A stretch of 64,000 nucleotides of DNA. It comes from Bacteroidales bacterium. Its GTDB lineage: Bacteria > Bacteroidota > Bacteroidia > Bacteroidales > WCHB1-69. The position numbers and the translations under genes are program-made. Positions 7,970 through 16,027 of this stretch are shown one piece after another; position 1 is the first letter of the stretch; every line of letters starts with the position of its first letter. The notes under the pieces were generated by a model, which had not been told where the DNA came from, did not search any database, and saw nothing but the letters and a program-made list of their open reading frames with translations. Where the stretch lies: positions 1 to 64,000 of the forward strand of contig JAFZIP010000006.1 of assembly GCA_017554325.1 (NCBI GenBank), read 5' to 3'.

Positions 7970-8313
7970 GAGGTATCATGCAATGAGAAAATTATAGTGA
8001 ATTCTTAGTGTTTTGTGCCCTACAGCTCAAAAGGACATACATCACAAAAAGAAAGCGGAGCCGTTTATTTTCAGTATCCTCAATGTAGGAGTTGGACTCT
8101 CGGTATGTACGGATATGCGAAAATACGCTTTCTTAAATTTTTTTGTCTTATTTTTTTTCGACGGTTGCAAATATATATAAAAAAGTTGAATTAATACAAA
8201 GTTAATAAAGATATTTTTCTTTGTATTAATTCAACATGCAAAATCCTATAACCCGCCATTCCCTTAGCAAAATTGCCTGGGCGACGATGGCAAGTTGCTA
8301 TCCGGGAAATGAA
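7970..8313. other. Intergenic region, AT-rich, no gene seen
   Basis: This 344-bp stretch lies between the vWA gene and the secreted repeat protein, both on minus. It contains the 17-bp inverted repeat listed separately. No open frame with coding character and no RNA gene was seen. Confidence 0.6.
8185..8235. repeat. Perfect 17-bp inverted repeat with 17-nt loop
   Basis: GTTGAATTAATACAAAG (8185-8201) is matched exactly by its reverse complement at 8219-8235. The arms are AT-rich and the loop is 17 nt. It lies 79 bp past the end of the vWA gene. It could act as a transcription terminator or as a protein-binding dyad; there is no GC-rich stem or long U-tract of a classical terminator. Confidence 0.7.
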
Positions 8314-9033
8314 TTAAAGCTGTTCTTCTTCGTCAAACGCTTCGTCAGCCATGTTGGCATAAAGTTCGTTGCGTTCTTCATTCGACATAAACGCATCAAC
8401 ATCCTGATTCTCCATGCGGAAGTCGTGGATGCGCTGAAAAAGGTTCATACGGGTACAGCTGTCTTTTTCCATGGCCCTTTTTGTACCGCTTGACGAATAA
8501 TCAAAGTTTCTGGCATTGCGAATGGACAACGTTACGGCCACCTCTACAGCGTCTTGGTTGGCCCCCATATAAGTGAATGTCCAGCCCTCATGACGCAGCT
8601 CTTCCACCAAATTCTTAACTGCCGAGCCTGAATATTCTTTGGAAGCGTTTTCCAGACCATCGGTGATGATGGTCACCACCACCATTGCATTGGTGAGCTC
8701 TTTCACATGTTTGCGGATGTCTGTCAAGGTAAATCCCATGGCGTCAAATAGGGGGGTACAGCAGCAGGGCTGGTAATCGTTCATGTCAAGCGGTCTGGCT
8801 TCTGAAACAGGAACTTTGTCGTATAGCACTTTCAGCTCGCAGCTGCAGAATGCCACCAATGAAAGATAATGCTGTTGCGTTTCAGCAAATATCTCCTGAG
8901 CTTTCTTGATACCGGCCAGCGTCTCGTTGAAACCTTCCACAGCAGCGGTCTTGATGGAGCTCATAGAACCGCTCTTGTCCAAAATCACCACATTGTAAAC
9001 CTGAGTCTTTTCTTTTGCAATTTCCTTTTTCAT
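8314..9033 (-). CDS. von Willebrand factor type A domain protein
   Basis: This 239-residue protein has a complete metal-ion-dependent adhesion site: DKSGSMSS near residue 19 (DxSxS), a threonine in CCTPLFDA, and an aspartate in ITDGLEN. There is no signal peptide or membrane segment, so it is cytoplasmic. It resembles stand-alone TerY-like vWA proteins, which serve as metal-dependent protein-interaction modules. A -7 promoter element lies about 110 bp upstream. Its neighbours do not identify a partner; whether it belongs with the chaperone/dynamin operon to its left is open. Confidence 0.85.
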   Translation of the reverse strand: MKKEIAKEKTQVYNVVILDKSGSMSSIKTAAVEGFNETLAGIKKAQEIFAETQQHYLSLVAFCSCELKVLYDKVPVSEARPLDMNDYQPCCCTPLFDAMGFTLTDIRKHVKELTNAMVVVTIITDGLENASKEYSGSAVKNLVEELRHEGWTFTYMGANQDAVEVAVTLSIRNARNFDYSSSGTKRAMEKDSCTRMNLFQRIHDFRMENQDVDAFMSNEERNELYANMADEAFDEEEQL

Positions 9034-9140
9034 AACTGATAAATTTTAAAGTTGATATTCTAGTGACTACAGGTATAGAGGACAATGCAGGTCGGAATCT
9101 ATCAGTTAAGATGGAAACTTTTGTTTGTCCCTGCTCGGTG

Positions 9141-9148
9141 CAAATATA
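9141..9148 (-). promoter_or_regulatory. -7 promoter element TATATTTG (vWA gene)
   Basis: The minus strand reads TATATTTG, matching the Bacteroidota TAnnTTTG consensus, about 110 bp upstream of the vWA start. No good -33 TTG was found. Confidence 0.5.
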
Positions 9149-9163
9149 ACAACGTTTAGAAAC

Positions 9164-10051
9164 TTATTGTTGGGAGATTGGAAAGATACTGTCGCTGTCG
9201 CAATAAAATTTGTCGGGATTGGGAATCGGGAAATCGTCGCTGCGCAACTCGTCCGGGAGCCCATCCCCCACGTCGCATACCATGTCCTCATATAGCATGT
9301 CATTACATGAATCTTCCGCTAACATGTCGGATGAATAGCACGGGGCAATATCTGCACAATTGGGAGATGAAGGGAGGTCGGGTGGGGCGACAGCATGAAA
9401 ATGGTGGAACTCCTTTCTTAAAATTTGTTCATACTGGGCTTTGGCCAGCTTGTGCTTGTTGTAATAATTGTCGAGTGACATGCCCAGTATCTCGGCGGTC
9501 TCCTCGTTGGAAAGCTGCTCTAAATAGCGCAGGCGGATGAGACTGCTGTATCGCTTGTTTGGCATCATGTTGAGCACAGTCATCGCATCGCTCCGGTTGA
9601 TGCGGCTGAAGTCCATTTCCACAAAGCCATACAGGTCTTCGTATCGGTCGGGAAATTCATCCTCTTTGGCGTAGGGCGGAAACGGATCAGAAATATGCCT
9701 TTTGTCCTTCTCTTCAAATTTGCTGCAGCAATAGTAGTAGCAGACCGTCTTGAGCCAGCTGGCCAGCGTACTCTCGCCCCGGAAGTTCTCGAGCTTGCAC
9801 TTGCCCGTAATCCTGCTGGGCGACATGACTAGCAGGTAGATTTCGTCGATGAACTCCTTGCAGCAGGTGCAATCCGTGACAAAACGGTTGAAGAATGACT
9901 TGAAAAGCGGGTAGCATTGCCGATAGAAGTATTGGCGCGTGACCTCCCCGTCGCGCTGGATGATAGCCTGGGCGATGCCCAAGTCTTCGGCATACAGCCG
10001 GAGTCCAGAGCAGGTCTGAGGGCCTACAGGGTACTTGTGATCGGATTCCAT
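9164..10051 (-). CDS. Sigma-70 family (ECF-like) factor with acidic C-terminal extension
   Basis: I took the ATG at 10051 (MESDHKYP), giving 295 residues; an in-frame GTG directly after the glmS stop would add 11. Residues about 20-210 have the layout of a sigma factor: a region-2-like part containing NFRGESTLASWLKTV, then a region-4-like helix-turn-helix LSNEETAEILGMSLDNYYNKHKLAK. The last 80 residues are rich in Asp, Pro, Ser and Cys and match nothing I know. Region 2 is diverged, so it may be a specialised sigma factor or a sigma-like regulator. It follows glmS on the same strand by 33 bp and may be cotranscribed with it. Confidence 0.7.
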   Translation of the reverse strand: MESDHKYPVGPQTCSGLRLYAEDLGIAQAIIQRDGEVTRQYFYRQCYPLFKSFFNRFVTDCTCCKEFIDEIYLLVMSPSRITGKCKLENFRGESTLASWLKTVCYYYCCSKFEEKDKRHISDPFPPYAKEDEFPDRYEDLYGFVEMDFSRINRSDAMTVLNMMPNKRYSSLIRLRYLEQLSNEETAEILGMSLDNYYNKHKLAKAQYEQILRKEFHHFHAVAPPDLPSSPNCADIAPCYSSDMLAEDSCNDMLYEDMVCDVGDGLPDELRSDDFPIPNPDKFYCDSDSIFPISQQ

Positions 10052-10084
10052 CGTGCCAAATTTCTTAGAATCAGACACCCACAC

Positions 10085-11929
10085 TTACTCCACGGTCACC
10101 GATTTGGCCAGATTGCGGGGCTGATCCACGTCGCGGTCCTTGGCCACGGCTATGTGATAGGCCAGCAGCTGCAAGGGGATTACCGACAATATCGGCGTCA
10201 GACATTCGGCTGTCTCCGGAATGGCAATGCAATAGTCGGACATCTGTGATACCAACGTGTCGCCTTCGGTGACAATGGTGATGATCTTGCCGTTGCGCGC
10301 TTTCACCTCCTGGATGTTGCTCACAATTTTGTCGTACGTGTGGCCACGGGTGGCAATCACGACCACCGGCATCTCCTGCGAAATCAGGGCGATAGGACCG
10401 TGCTTCATCTCTGCAGCCGGGTATCCTTCTGCGTGAATATAGCTGATTTCCTTCAACTTCAACGCGCCCTCCAAGGCAATCGGGTAGTTGTAGCCACGCC
10501 CCAGATAGATGAAGTTCTGTGCGTAGGTGAATGTCTTGGCAAAGTCGGCAATGCGGTCGTTCTGATGAAGAATCTCCGTGATTTTCTCAGGTATCTTGCT
10601 CAAATCCTGCAAGATTTGCAGATATTGCTCTTCGGGGATGGTGCCTTTCTCCTTGCCGATGCAGAGCGACAGCATGATGAGGGCCGTTACCTGGGCTGTG
10701 AAAGCCTTGGTGGAGGCTACGCCGATTTCAGGACCCACGTGCGTGTAGCAGCCGCTGTCCGAAATTCTGGGAATGGAAGATCCGACCACGTTGCAGATGG
10801 AGAAGATGAAGGCCCCTTCCTCCTTGGCCAGCTTGATGGCCGCTAACGTGTCGGCAGTCTCTCCGGACTGGGAAATGGCTATGACCACATCGTTTTTGTG
10901 GATAACGGGCTTGCGGTAACGGAACTCGCTGCTGTATTCCACTTCCACGGGAACTTTGGCGAACTCTTCCATGGCGTACATGGCGATGAGCCCCGCGTGC
11001 CACGAGGTGCCGCAGGCTGTGATGATGATGCGTTGGGCATTCAGGAAACGCTCTTTGTTGTCAATGAATCCCGAAAGGGCGATGTTGTTCTGGTCCACGT
11101 TCACGCGCCCGCGCATGGAGGTTTCCAGCGTCTGGGGCTGCTCGAAAATTTCCTTCAGCATGAAGTGCGGGTATCCTCCCTTCTCCAGCTGGCTCAAAGT
11201 CATCTCCAGCGTTTTGATTTCAGGGGTCTTCTGAGCATTGGATATGGTGGTGATAATGGGCTCTTTGCCCAACTCCAGCGTTACTATGTCCTCGTCCTCC
11301 AGATAGATGACGGAGTCGGTGTACTCCACGATGGGGGTGGCGTCGGAGGCAAGGAAGAACTCGTCTTTGCCGATGCCTACCACCAGCGGACTGCCTTTGC
11401 GGGCCGCCACGATGGTGTTGGGGTTGTTCTTGTCGAGCACGGCGATGGCGTATGCACCAACCACTTGGTTGAGGGTCAGTTGCACAGCAGTCTTCAGATC
11501 CACCTTTGAAGTGTGTTGGGTGTATTCAATCATCTGCACCAGCACTTCCGTGTCGGTGGTGGAACGGAAGGTGTAGCCATGTTTCATCAGACCCTGTTTG
11601 AGCAGGGCGTAATTCTCGATGATACCGTTGTGGATGATGGCCAGCTGCTCCGATTCAGAAAAGTGCGGATGGGCGTTCACCTGGTTCGGCTCTCCGTGCG
11701 TGGCCCAGCGCGTGTGCGCAATGCCGATGTGGCCGCTCACGTCCTTGTCTTCGGCAAACTTTTCCAGTTCGGCCACCTTTCCCTTGGCCTTGTAGATGTT
11801 CAGGTTTCCCTGTGTGTTGATGAGAGCGACTCCGGCACTGTCATAGCCTCGGTATTCCAGTCTGTGAAGCCCTTTGATCAGAATAGGGTAGGCTTCTTTT
11901 TTCCCTATGTATCCAACAATTCCGCACAT
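10085..11929 (-). CDS. glmS: Glutamine-fructose-6-phosphate aminotransferase (isomerizing)
   Basis: This 614-residue enzyme makes glucosamine-6-phosphate from fructose-6-phosphate and glutamine, the first step toward peptidoglycan and lipopolysaccharide amino sugars. The N-terminus MCGIVGYIG gives the nucleophile Cys2 after removal of Met, followed by the glutaminase domain (HTRWATHGEPNQVNAHPH). Two sugar-isomerase domains follow, with CGTSWHAG, SQSGETADT and GRGYNYPIALEGALKLKEI. The end PRNLAKSVTVE is canonical. Length is normal. No glmS ribozyme-like sequence is evident in the 30-bp gap to hydE. Confidence 0.98.
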   Translation of the reverse strand: MCGIVGYIGKKEAYPILIKGLHRLEYRGYDSAGVALINTQGNLNIYKAKGKVAELEKFAEDKDVSGHIGIAHTRWATHGEPNQVNAHPHFSESEQLAIIHNGIIENYALLKQGLMKHGYTFRSTTDTEVLVQMIEYTQHTSKVDLKTAVQLTLNQVVGAYAIAVLDKNNPNTIVAARKGSPLVVGIGKDEFFLASDATPIVEYTDSVIYLEDEDIVTLELGKEPIITTISNAQKTPEIKTLEMTLSQLEKGGYPHFMLKEIFEQPQTLETSMRGRVNVDQNNIALSGFIDNKERFLNAQRIIITACGTSWHAGLIAMYAMEEFAKVPVEVEYSSEFRYRKPVIHKNDVVIAISQSGETADTLAAIKLAKEEGAFIFSICNVVGSSIPRISDSGCYTHVGPEIGVASTKAFTAQVTALIMLSLCIGKEKGTIPEEQYLQILQDLSKIPEKITEILHQNDRIADFAKTFTYAQNFIYLGRGYNYPIALEGALKLKEISYIHAEGYPAAEMKHGPIALISQEMPVVVIATRGHTYDKIVSNIQEVKARNGKIITIVTEGDTLVSQMSDYCIAIPETAECLTPILSVIPLQLLAYHIAVAKDRDVDQPRNLAKSVTVE

Positions 11930-11959
11930 GATCTCAATGTTAAGTTGTTATTGTTAATA

Positions 11960-13054
11960 TTAATTATATTGATTTTTCTCATTCTTTTTGGTAAATGCCA
12001 CAGAGTCGCCCCAGGCGTTGTACAAGATATCATGCCCGATGGCCTTCATCCGGATGTCGAGGCACGAGAAACACTCCTCGGGCTTGTCGCCTACACAGGC
12101 CTTGTCCGGATAGATCAGATAGTCCTCGCGGTACTCGTTAGGCGTAAGGTTGGGCATGATGACATTGGCGCCGGCCATGATGGCCTTCTCGCGCCCCATG
12201 GGGTCGATGGTCTGGTTGGCGGTGGCGGCCACCATGTTGATTTCGGGCATCATCAACCGCAGGATGGCAATCATCTTGAGCGTAAGGTTCATGCGCTCTT
12301 CCACTGAAGGAATTTGATCTGCATATTGGTACAGCGGCGTGTCGGGGTGGGGGATATAGGGCCCCATGCCCACCATGGCCACATCCTTTCCCTTGAAAAA
12401 CAGGAGGTCGTCGGCAAGATTATCCAAGGTTTGGAACGGCAATCCAACCATCACGCCCGTGCCGGTCTGGTAGCCGATGTCGAGCAGACTGTCGATGCAG
12501 GCCAGCCGTTGGTGGAAATCGTGACGTTCGTCGTGGGGATGTATCTTGTAGTACAGTTCTTCGGTGGACGATTCAATGCGAAGCAGATAGCGATGGGCGC
12601 CCGCCTCGAACCACTGGCGGTAAACCTCGGGAGTCTGCTCGCCTAAAGAGAGTGTGATGCCCAGCGCACCGTTGTCAATGGCCTTGATGCGGTGCAGGAT
12701 GCGGGTGATGCGGTCCGTGAACTCGCGGTCGTTGCGCTCGCCGCTCTGGATGGCTACGGAGCCGTAGCCTAACTTGTGGGCCAGTTTGGCGCACTCCACC
12801 ACCTCGTCGTCCGTCAGCGTGTAGCGTTCCACCTTGGCATTGCCGCTGCGCACGCCGCAGTAAAGACACGACTTGCGGCACACATTGCTCATTTCAATCA
12901 GCCCGCGCAGATGCACATGGTTGTCCAGACGGGCGAACTTGGTCTCCATGGCTTTCTTCAACAGGAGACGCATCTCCTCTCCTTGTGTAGCAAGTAGCCG
13001 GACAATGTCGGCTTTTTCCAGAAGGTCTTTACTGAGTATCTCTTCTAATGTCAT
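11960..13054 (-). CDS. hydE: Radical SAM [FeFe]-hydrogenase maturase HydE
   Basis: I took the ATG at 13054 (MTLEEILSK), giving 364 residues; the upstream in-frame start adds a hydrophobic stretch that overlaps the promoter. The radical SAM cluster motif is CRKSCLYC, followed by VRSGNAKVERY and SVAIQSGE, the HydE/BioB/PylB pattern. HydE helps build the dithiolate bridge of the [FeFe]-hydrogenase H-cluster. HydF, HydG and hydrogenase genes are not in the window. A near-perfect promoter lies just upstream, giving a leader of about 12 nt. A related methylornithine-synthase-type function is less likely. Confidence 0.88.
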   Translation of the reverse strand: MTLEEILSKDLLEKADIVRLLATQGEEMRLLLKKAMETKFARLDNHVHLRGLIEMSNVCRKSCLYCGVRSGNAKVERYTLTDDEVVECAKLAHKLGYGSVAIQSGERNDREFTDRITRILHRIKAIDNGALGITLSLGEQTPEVYRQWFEAGAHRYLLRIESSTEELYYKIHPHDERHDFHQRLACIDSLLDIGYQTGTGVMVGLPFQTLDNLADDLLFFKGKDVAMVGMGPYIPHPDTPLYQYADQIPSVEERMNLTLKMIAILRLMMPEINMVAATANQTIDPMGREKAIMAGANVIMPNLTPNEYREDYLIYPDKACVGDKPEECFSCLDIRMKAIGHDILYNAWGDSVAFTKKNEKNQYN

Positions 13055-13072
13055 TTTTTTCAAAAGAAGCCA

Positions 13073-13103
13073 CAAAGATATAAAAAAAATGAAAAAAAAC
13101 AAA
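13073..13103 (-). promoter_or_regulatory. hydE promoter, TTTG-N19-TATCTTTG
   Basis: On the minus strand the -33 element TTTG (13103-13100) and the -7 element TATCTTTG (13080-13073) are separated by 19 bp, the spacing expected for the Bacteroidota primary sigma factor. Confidence 0.7.
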
Positions 13104-13171
13104 AATGAAAAACAAAAAGAGGTTCACTGAAAAGCCGTATCCCCTTGGAATAAAAATATCATAAAAAATAC

Positions 13172-13179
13172 TACTTTTG
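13172..13179 (+). promoter_or_regulatory. -7 promoter element TACTTTTG (acyltransferase gene)
   Basis: A TAnnTTTG match lies about 70 bp upstream of the acyltransferase start; no well-spaced -33 element is seen. Confidence 0.45.
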
Positions 13180-13249
13180 CCGCCCGAAATCAGGAGCTGT
13201 CTTTACTTCTGATTTATGACATTTTAGTTTTGTAACTAATTCATACTGA

Positions 13250-13831
13250 ATGACCAAAGTGAAGAATACAGTGGGACGGCGATGGGCGCGTTTTTGCGGA
13301 TGGTTGCTGCGAAAATTGGGATGGAAGAGCGTAGGCGGCCCCATGGAAGGCGAAAAGGCCATTGTGTTGGGTGTGCCGCACACCTCGGTTATGGATTTCC
13401 CGATATGCTATCTTTTCTATGCCCAGTTCGGCCAAATGGCGCACATCATGATCAAGAAGGAGTTCTTTTTCTGGCCCCTTGGCCCCATTTTGCGCGCTCT
13501 GGGCGGTGTGCCTGTTGACCGCAGTAACGCCGCTGCCTCCATTCGCAGCATCATCCATACATTCAACGAAAACGAGCATTTCCATCTGGCCATCGCACCC
13601 GAAGGCACCCGCAAACCCGTTACCAAGTGGAAGACCGGTTTCCACCTGATCGCCAAGCAGACTGGCGCACGTGTCTATGTGGGCTACTACGACTGGGGCC
13701 GCAAGGAGATCACGGTGGGGCAGGAGTGGCAACTTACCGATGACGCCAATGCCGACCTGAAACGCATACAAGAACACTACGCTACCCTGGGCCTCAAAGG
13801 CCGAAACCGCAATGGCTACTGCTATGACTAA
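13250..13831 (+). CDS. PlsC-like lysophospholipid acyltransferase
   Basis: This 193-residue protein carries the glycerophospholipid acyltransferase signature: HTSVMD (HxxxxD catalytic motif) near residue 45 and APEGTRKP near 120. These enzymes transfer an acyl chain to a lysophospholipid or glycerol-phosphate precursor at the inner membrane. It is shorter than PlsC but fits the family of 1-acyl-sn-glycerol-3-phosphate acyltransferase-like proteins of this phylum. The next gene is an acyl-CoA ligase on the same strand, which supports a role in lipid metabolism. A pair of palindromic repeats lies between the two. Confidence 0.88.
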   Translation: MTKVKNTVGRRWARFCGWLLRKLGWKSVGGPMEGEKAIVLGVPHTSVMDFPICYLFYAQFGQMAHIMIKKEFFFWPLGPILRALGGVPVDRSNAAASIRSIIHTFNENEHFHLAIAPEGTRKPVTKWKTGFHLIAKQTGARVYVGYYDWGRKEITVGQEWQLTDDANADLKRIQEHYATLGLKGRNRNGYCYD

Positions 13832-13877
13832 TTTTGGTAAGATTGCGTGGCCGTGCATCCTAATATAATAATGGTAA

Positions 13878-13897
13878 AGACGTACGGCCGTACGTCT
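13878..13897. repeat. 20-bp perfect palindrome, GGCCGT-core family, copy 1
   Basis: The 20 bases from AGACGTACGG to CCGTACGTCT are self-complementary. The element lies between the acyltransferase and acyl-CoA ligase genes. Confidence 0.85.
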
Positions 13898-13916
13898 CAA
13901 ATACAGTAAAAAGTGA

Positions 13917-13936
13917 AGACATACGGCCGTATGTCT
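13917..13936. repeat. 20-bp perfect palindrome, GGCCGT-core family, copy 2
   Basis: AGACATACGG followed by CCGTATGTCT is a perfect palindrome, 39 bp after copy 1 and 15 bp before the ligase start. Compensating changes relative to copy 1 (GT/AC to AT/AT) keep the pairing. Confidence 0.85.
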
Positions 13937-13951
13937 CAATAATCAAAAACG

Positions 13952-15670
13952 ATGGCAAAGAAAATCAAATCCCCCTATAAGGAAAGAAAAAAATACCGCG
14001 AGAACTACTGCACAACGCTGCATAAAGTACTCGAATACACCACATCCCACTATTGGGACCGCACCATGTCTCAGTTTGTGGATGGCGGACAGAAATACAC
14101 ATACGCCAGCTTCGGCGAAAAGTGCAACATGCTCTCCATGCGCATGTCGCGTTTCGGCATCAGTGCCGGCGACAAAGTGGCTATTTTGTCACAGAACATG
14201 CCCAATTGGACGCTGGCCTTCTTCGCAGCAGCGGCTTTCGGGCGCGTGGCCATCCCCATTCTCCCGGACAGCTCAGAGAACGAAATCACCAACATCTTGA
14301 CCCACTCGGAGAGCAAAGTGATTTTCGTTTCCAAAAAACTGATGTACAAGCTCAGCCAAGAATGCATCGACCGGCTTACGCTGGTGATAGACATTGAGTC
14401 TTTGGAGTTTGTCAAACGCAGAAAAGAGGACTTCCAGTGCAATGGCTGGGTGAAGGATCCGCAACCGGAGGACCTGGCCACCATCATCTATACTTCAGGA
14501 ACCACAGGCAAGGCCAAGGGTGTGATGCTCAGTCACCGCAATATCTGCCATAATCTGGTGGCTTCCTTCAAGGCACAACCCTCTTTCAAAAACGACAGGT
14601 TCCTCTCCATCTTGCCTATGGCCCATGCCTACGAGATGTGCGTGTCAAGCCTCTATTCCATGTATGTGGGCGCTTGTTGCTATTATCTGTCCAAACCGCC
14701 CACACCTTCGTTGCTGCTGCCGGCCATGCACAAAGTGAAACCCACCATCGTGCTGTCGGTGCCTCTCATCATTGAGAAAATCTACCATAACAGTATTGTC
14801 CCTACCATCAACAAGAGCCGTCTGCTGAAGTGGATGGACCAGCACACACCTAAGATTCTGTATTGGATGATTGGCAAGAAGTTGGTCAATACCTTCGGCG
14901 GCAAGCTGCGTTTCTTCGGAGTCGGCGGGTCCAAACTCGATCCCAAGGTTGAAGATTTTCTTATCAAAAGCCATTTCCCGTATGCAGTGGGCTATGGCCT
15001 TACAGAGACCGCACCGCTGGTGTGCAACGTGTTGGTGAACAAGCGCAAACGTCTGGGCTCCATCGGCGTGGCTTCCTACAAGGTGGAGATTCGTTTGGAC
15101 AACGTGGACCACAGGACTGGCGAGGGCGAAATTGTCTGCCGTGGCGACAATGTGATGATGGGCTACTACAAGGATCCTGAACGCACCATCAAGGTTTTGG
15201 ATGAGGATGGCTGGTTCCGCACAGGCGACATTGCCACCATGGACAAGAACGGCTATTACTACATCAAAGGCCGCTTGAATAATACCATCTTGGGCGCTTC
15301 AGGCGAGAATATCTATCCAGAGGAGATTGAGATGGTCATCAACAACATGGAAGGCGTGAATGAATCGCTCGTGATGGAAGATCATGGCTCTCTGGTGGCG
15401 TTGGTGAAGTTTGACGATAATGTGCTCAACTGGAATCAGGAGCGTGAGGACCAGTTCATTGAGAAGATAGAATCGTTGAAGAAATCGGTGCAGGACTTCG
15501 TGAACCGCACAGTGGGCAAGAACTCCAAAATCGACAAGGTGGAGGTGATGAAGGATCCGTTTGAGAAGACGGCCACACAGAAGATCCGCCGATATAAGTA
15601 CGCCAAGACTAACGAACAACCTGAAAATCAGACGGATTCTGAAAAGAAAGAGGAAATCCCTGATAAATAA
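13952..15670 (+). CDS. Long-chain acyl-CoA synthetase (AMP-binding)
   Basis: This 572-residue enzyme activates fatty acids with ATP and CoA. The AMP-binding motif TIIYTSGTTGKAKGVMLSH is near residue 175, GYGLTETAPLV near 350, and the hinge segment DGWFRTGDIATMDKNGYYYIKGR near 420. The C-terminal domain ends with a charged Lys/Glu tail. It follows the acyltransferase gene and is followed 31 bp later by a small membrane protein. The substrate chain length cannot be read from the sequence. Confidence 0.92.
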   Translation: MAKKIKSPYKERKKYRENYCTTLHKVLEYTTSHYWDRTMSQFVDGGQKYTYASFGEKCNMLSMRMSRFGISAGDKVAILSQNMPNWTLAFFAAAAFGRVAIPILPDSSENEITNILTHSESKVIFVSKKLMYKLSQECIDRLTLVIDIESLEFVKRRKEDFQCNGWVKDPQPEDLATIIYTSGTTGKAKGVMLSHRNICHNLVASFKAQPSFKNDRFLSILPMAHAYEMCVSSLYSMYVGACCYYLSKPPTPSLLLPAMHKVKPTIVLSVPLIIEKIYHNSIVPTINKSRLLKWMDQHTPKILYWMIGKKLVNTFGGKLRFFGVGGSKLDPKVEDFLIKSHFPYAVGYGLTETAPLVCNVLVNKRKRLGSIGVASYKVEIRLDNVDHRTGEGEIVCRGDNVMMGYYKDPERTIKVLDEDGWFRTGDIATMDKNGYYYIKGRLNNTILGASGENIYPEEIEMVINNMEGVNESLVMEDHGSLVALVKFDDNVLNWNQEREDQFIEKIESLKKSVQDFVNRTVGKNSKIDKVEVMKDPFEKTATQKIRRYKYAKTNEQPENQTDSEKKEEIPDK

Positions 15671-15701
15671 TCTAAATAATTAACTATAAAGGATAGAGAA
15701 A

Positions 15702-15983
15702 ATGCCTTCATTTAGCATCTGGGAGATTTTATTCCTGCTCTGTTTCGCCGTCAGCTGGCCTATTTCAATTGTGAAATCCCTGCGCACGAAAGTGGTGATC
15801 GGCAAGAGTCCGATCTTCATGTCGCTCATTATTCTGGGCTACATTTTCGGCATTATCCACAAGCTGTTGTATTACAGAGACATTGTCATCTGGCTGTATG
15901 TGTTCAATGCCACACTGGTCGCCACGGACCTGATTTTGTACTTCGTTTATATCAAGAGAAACCGCGAGGCGATGAAGCAGTAG
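15702..15983 (+). CDS. Small three-helix membrane protein (PQ-loop/SemiSWEET-like)
   Basis: This 93-residue protein has three hydrophobic segments at about 6-22, 38-57 and 62-82. The first includes FAVSWPISIVKSLRTK, which resembles the PQ-loop motif of SemiSWEET-type transporters, though the Gln is replaced by Ile. It follows the acyl-CoA ligase closely and is probably cotranscribed. Transport function is possible but not shown. Confidence 0.7.
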   Translation: MPSFSIWEILFLLCFAVSWPISIVKSLRTKVVIGKSPIFMSLIILGYIFGIIHKLLYYRDIVIWLYVFNATLVATDLILYFVYIKRNREAMKQ

Positions 15984-16027
15984 AGGATACGATTTTGGAA
16001 TGTTCAAATCAATTATATAATGGTCGT

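Noticed and set aside
11930..11959. Possible glmS riboswitch/ribozyme
   Set aside because: Only 30 AT-rich bases separate glmS and hydE, too short for the glmS ribozyme, and no conserved core is visible.
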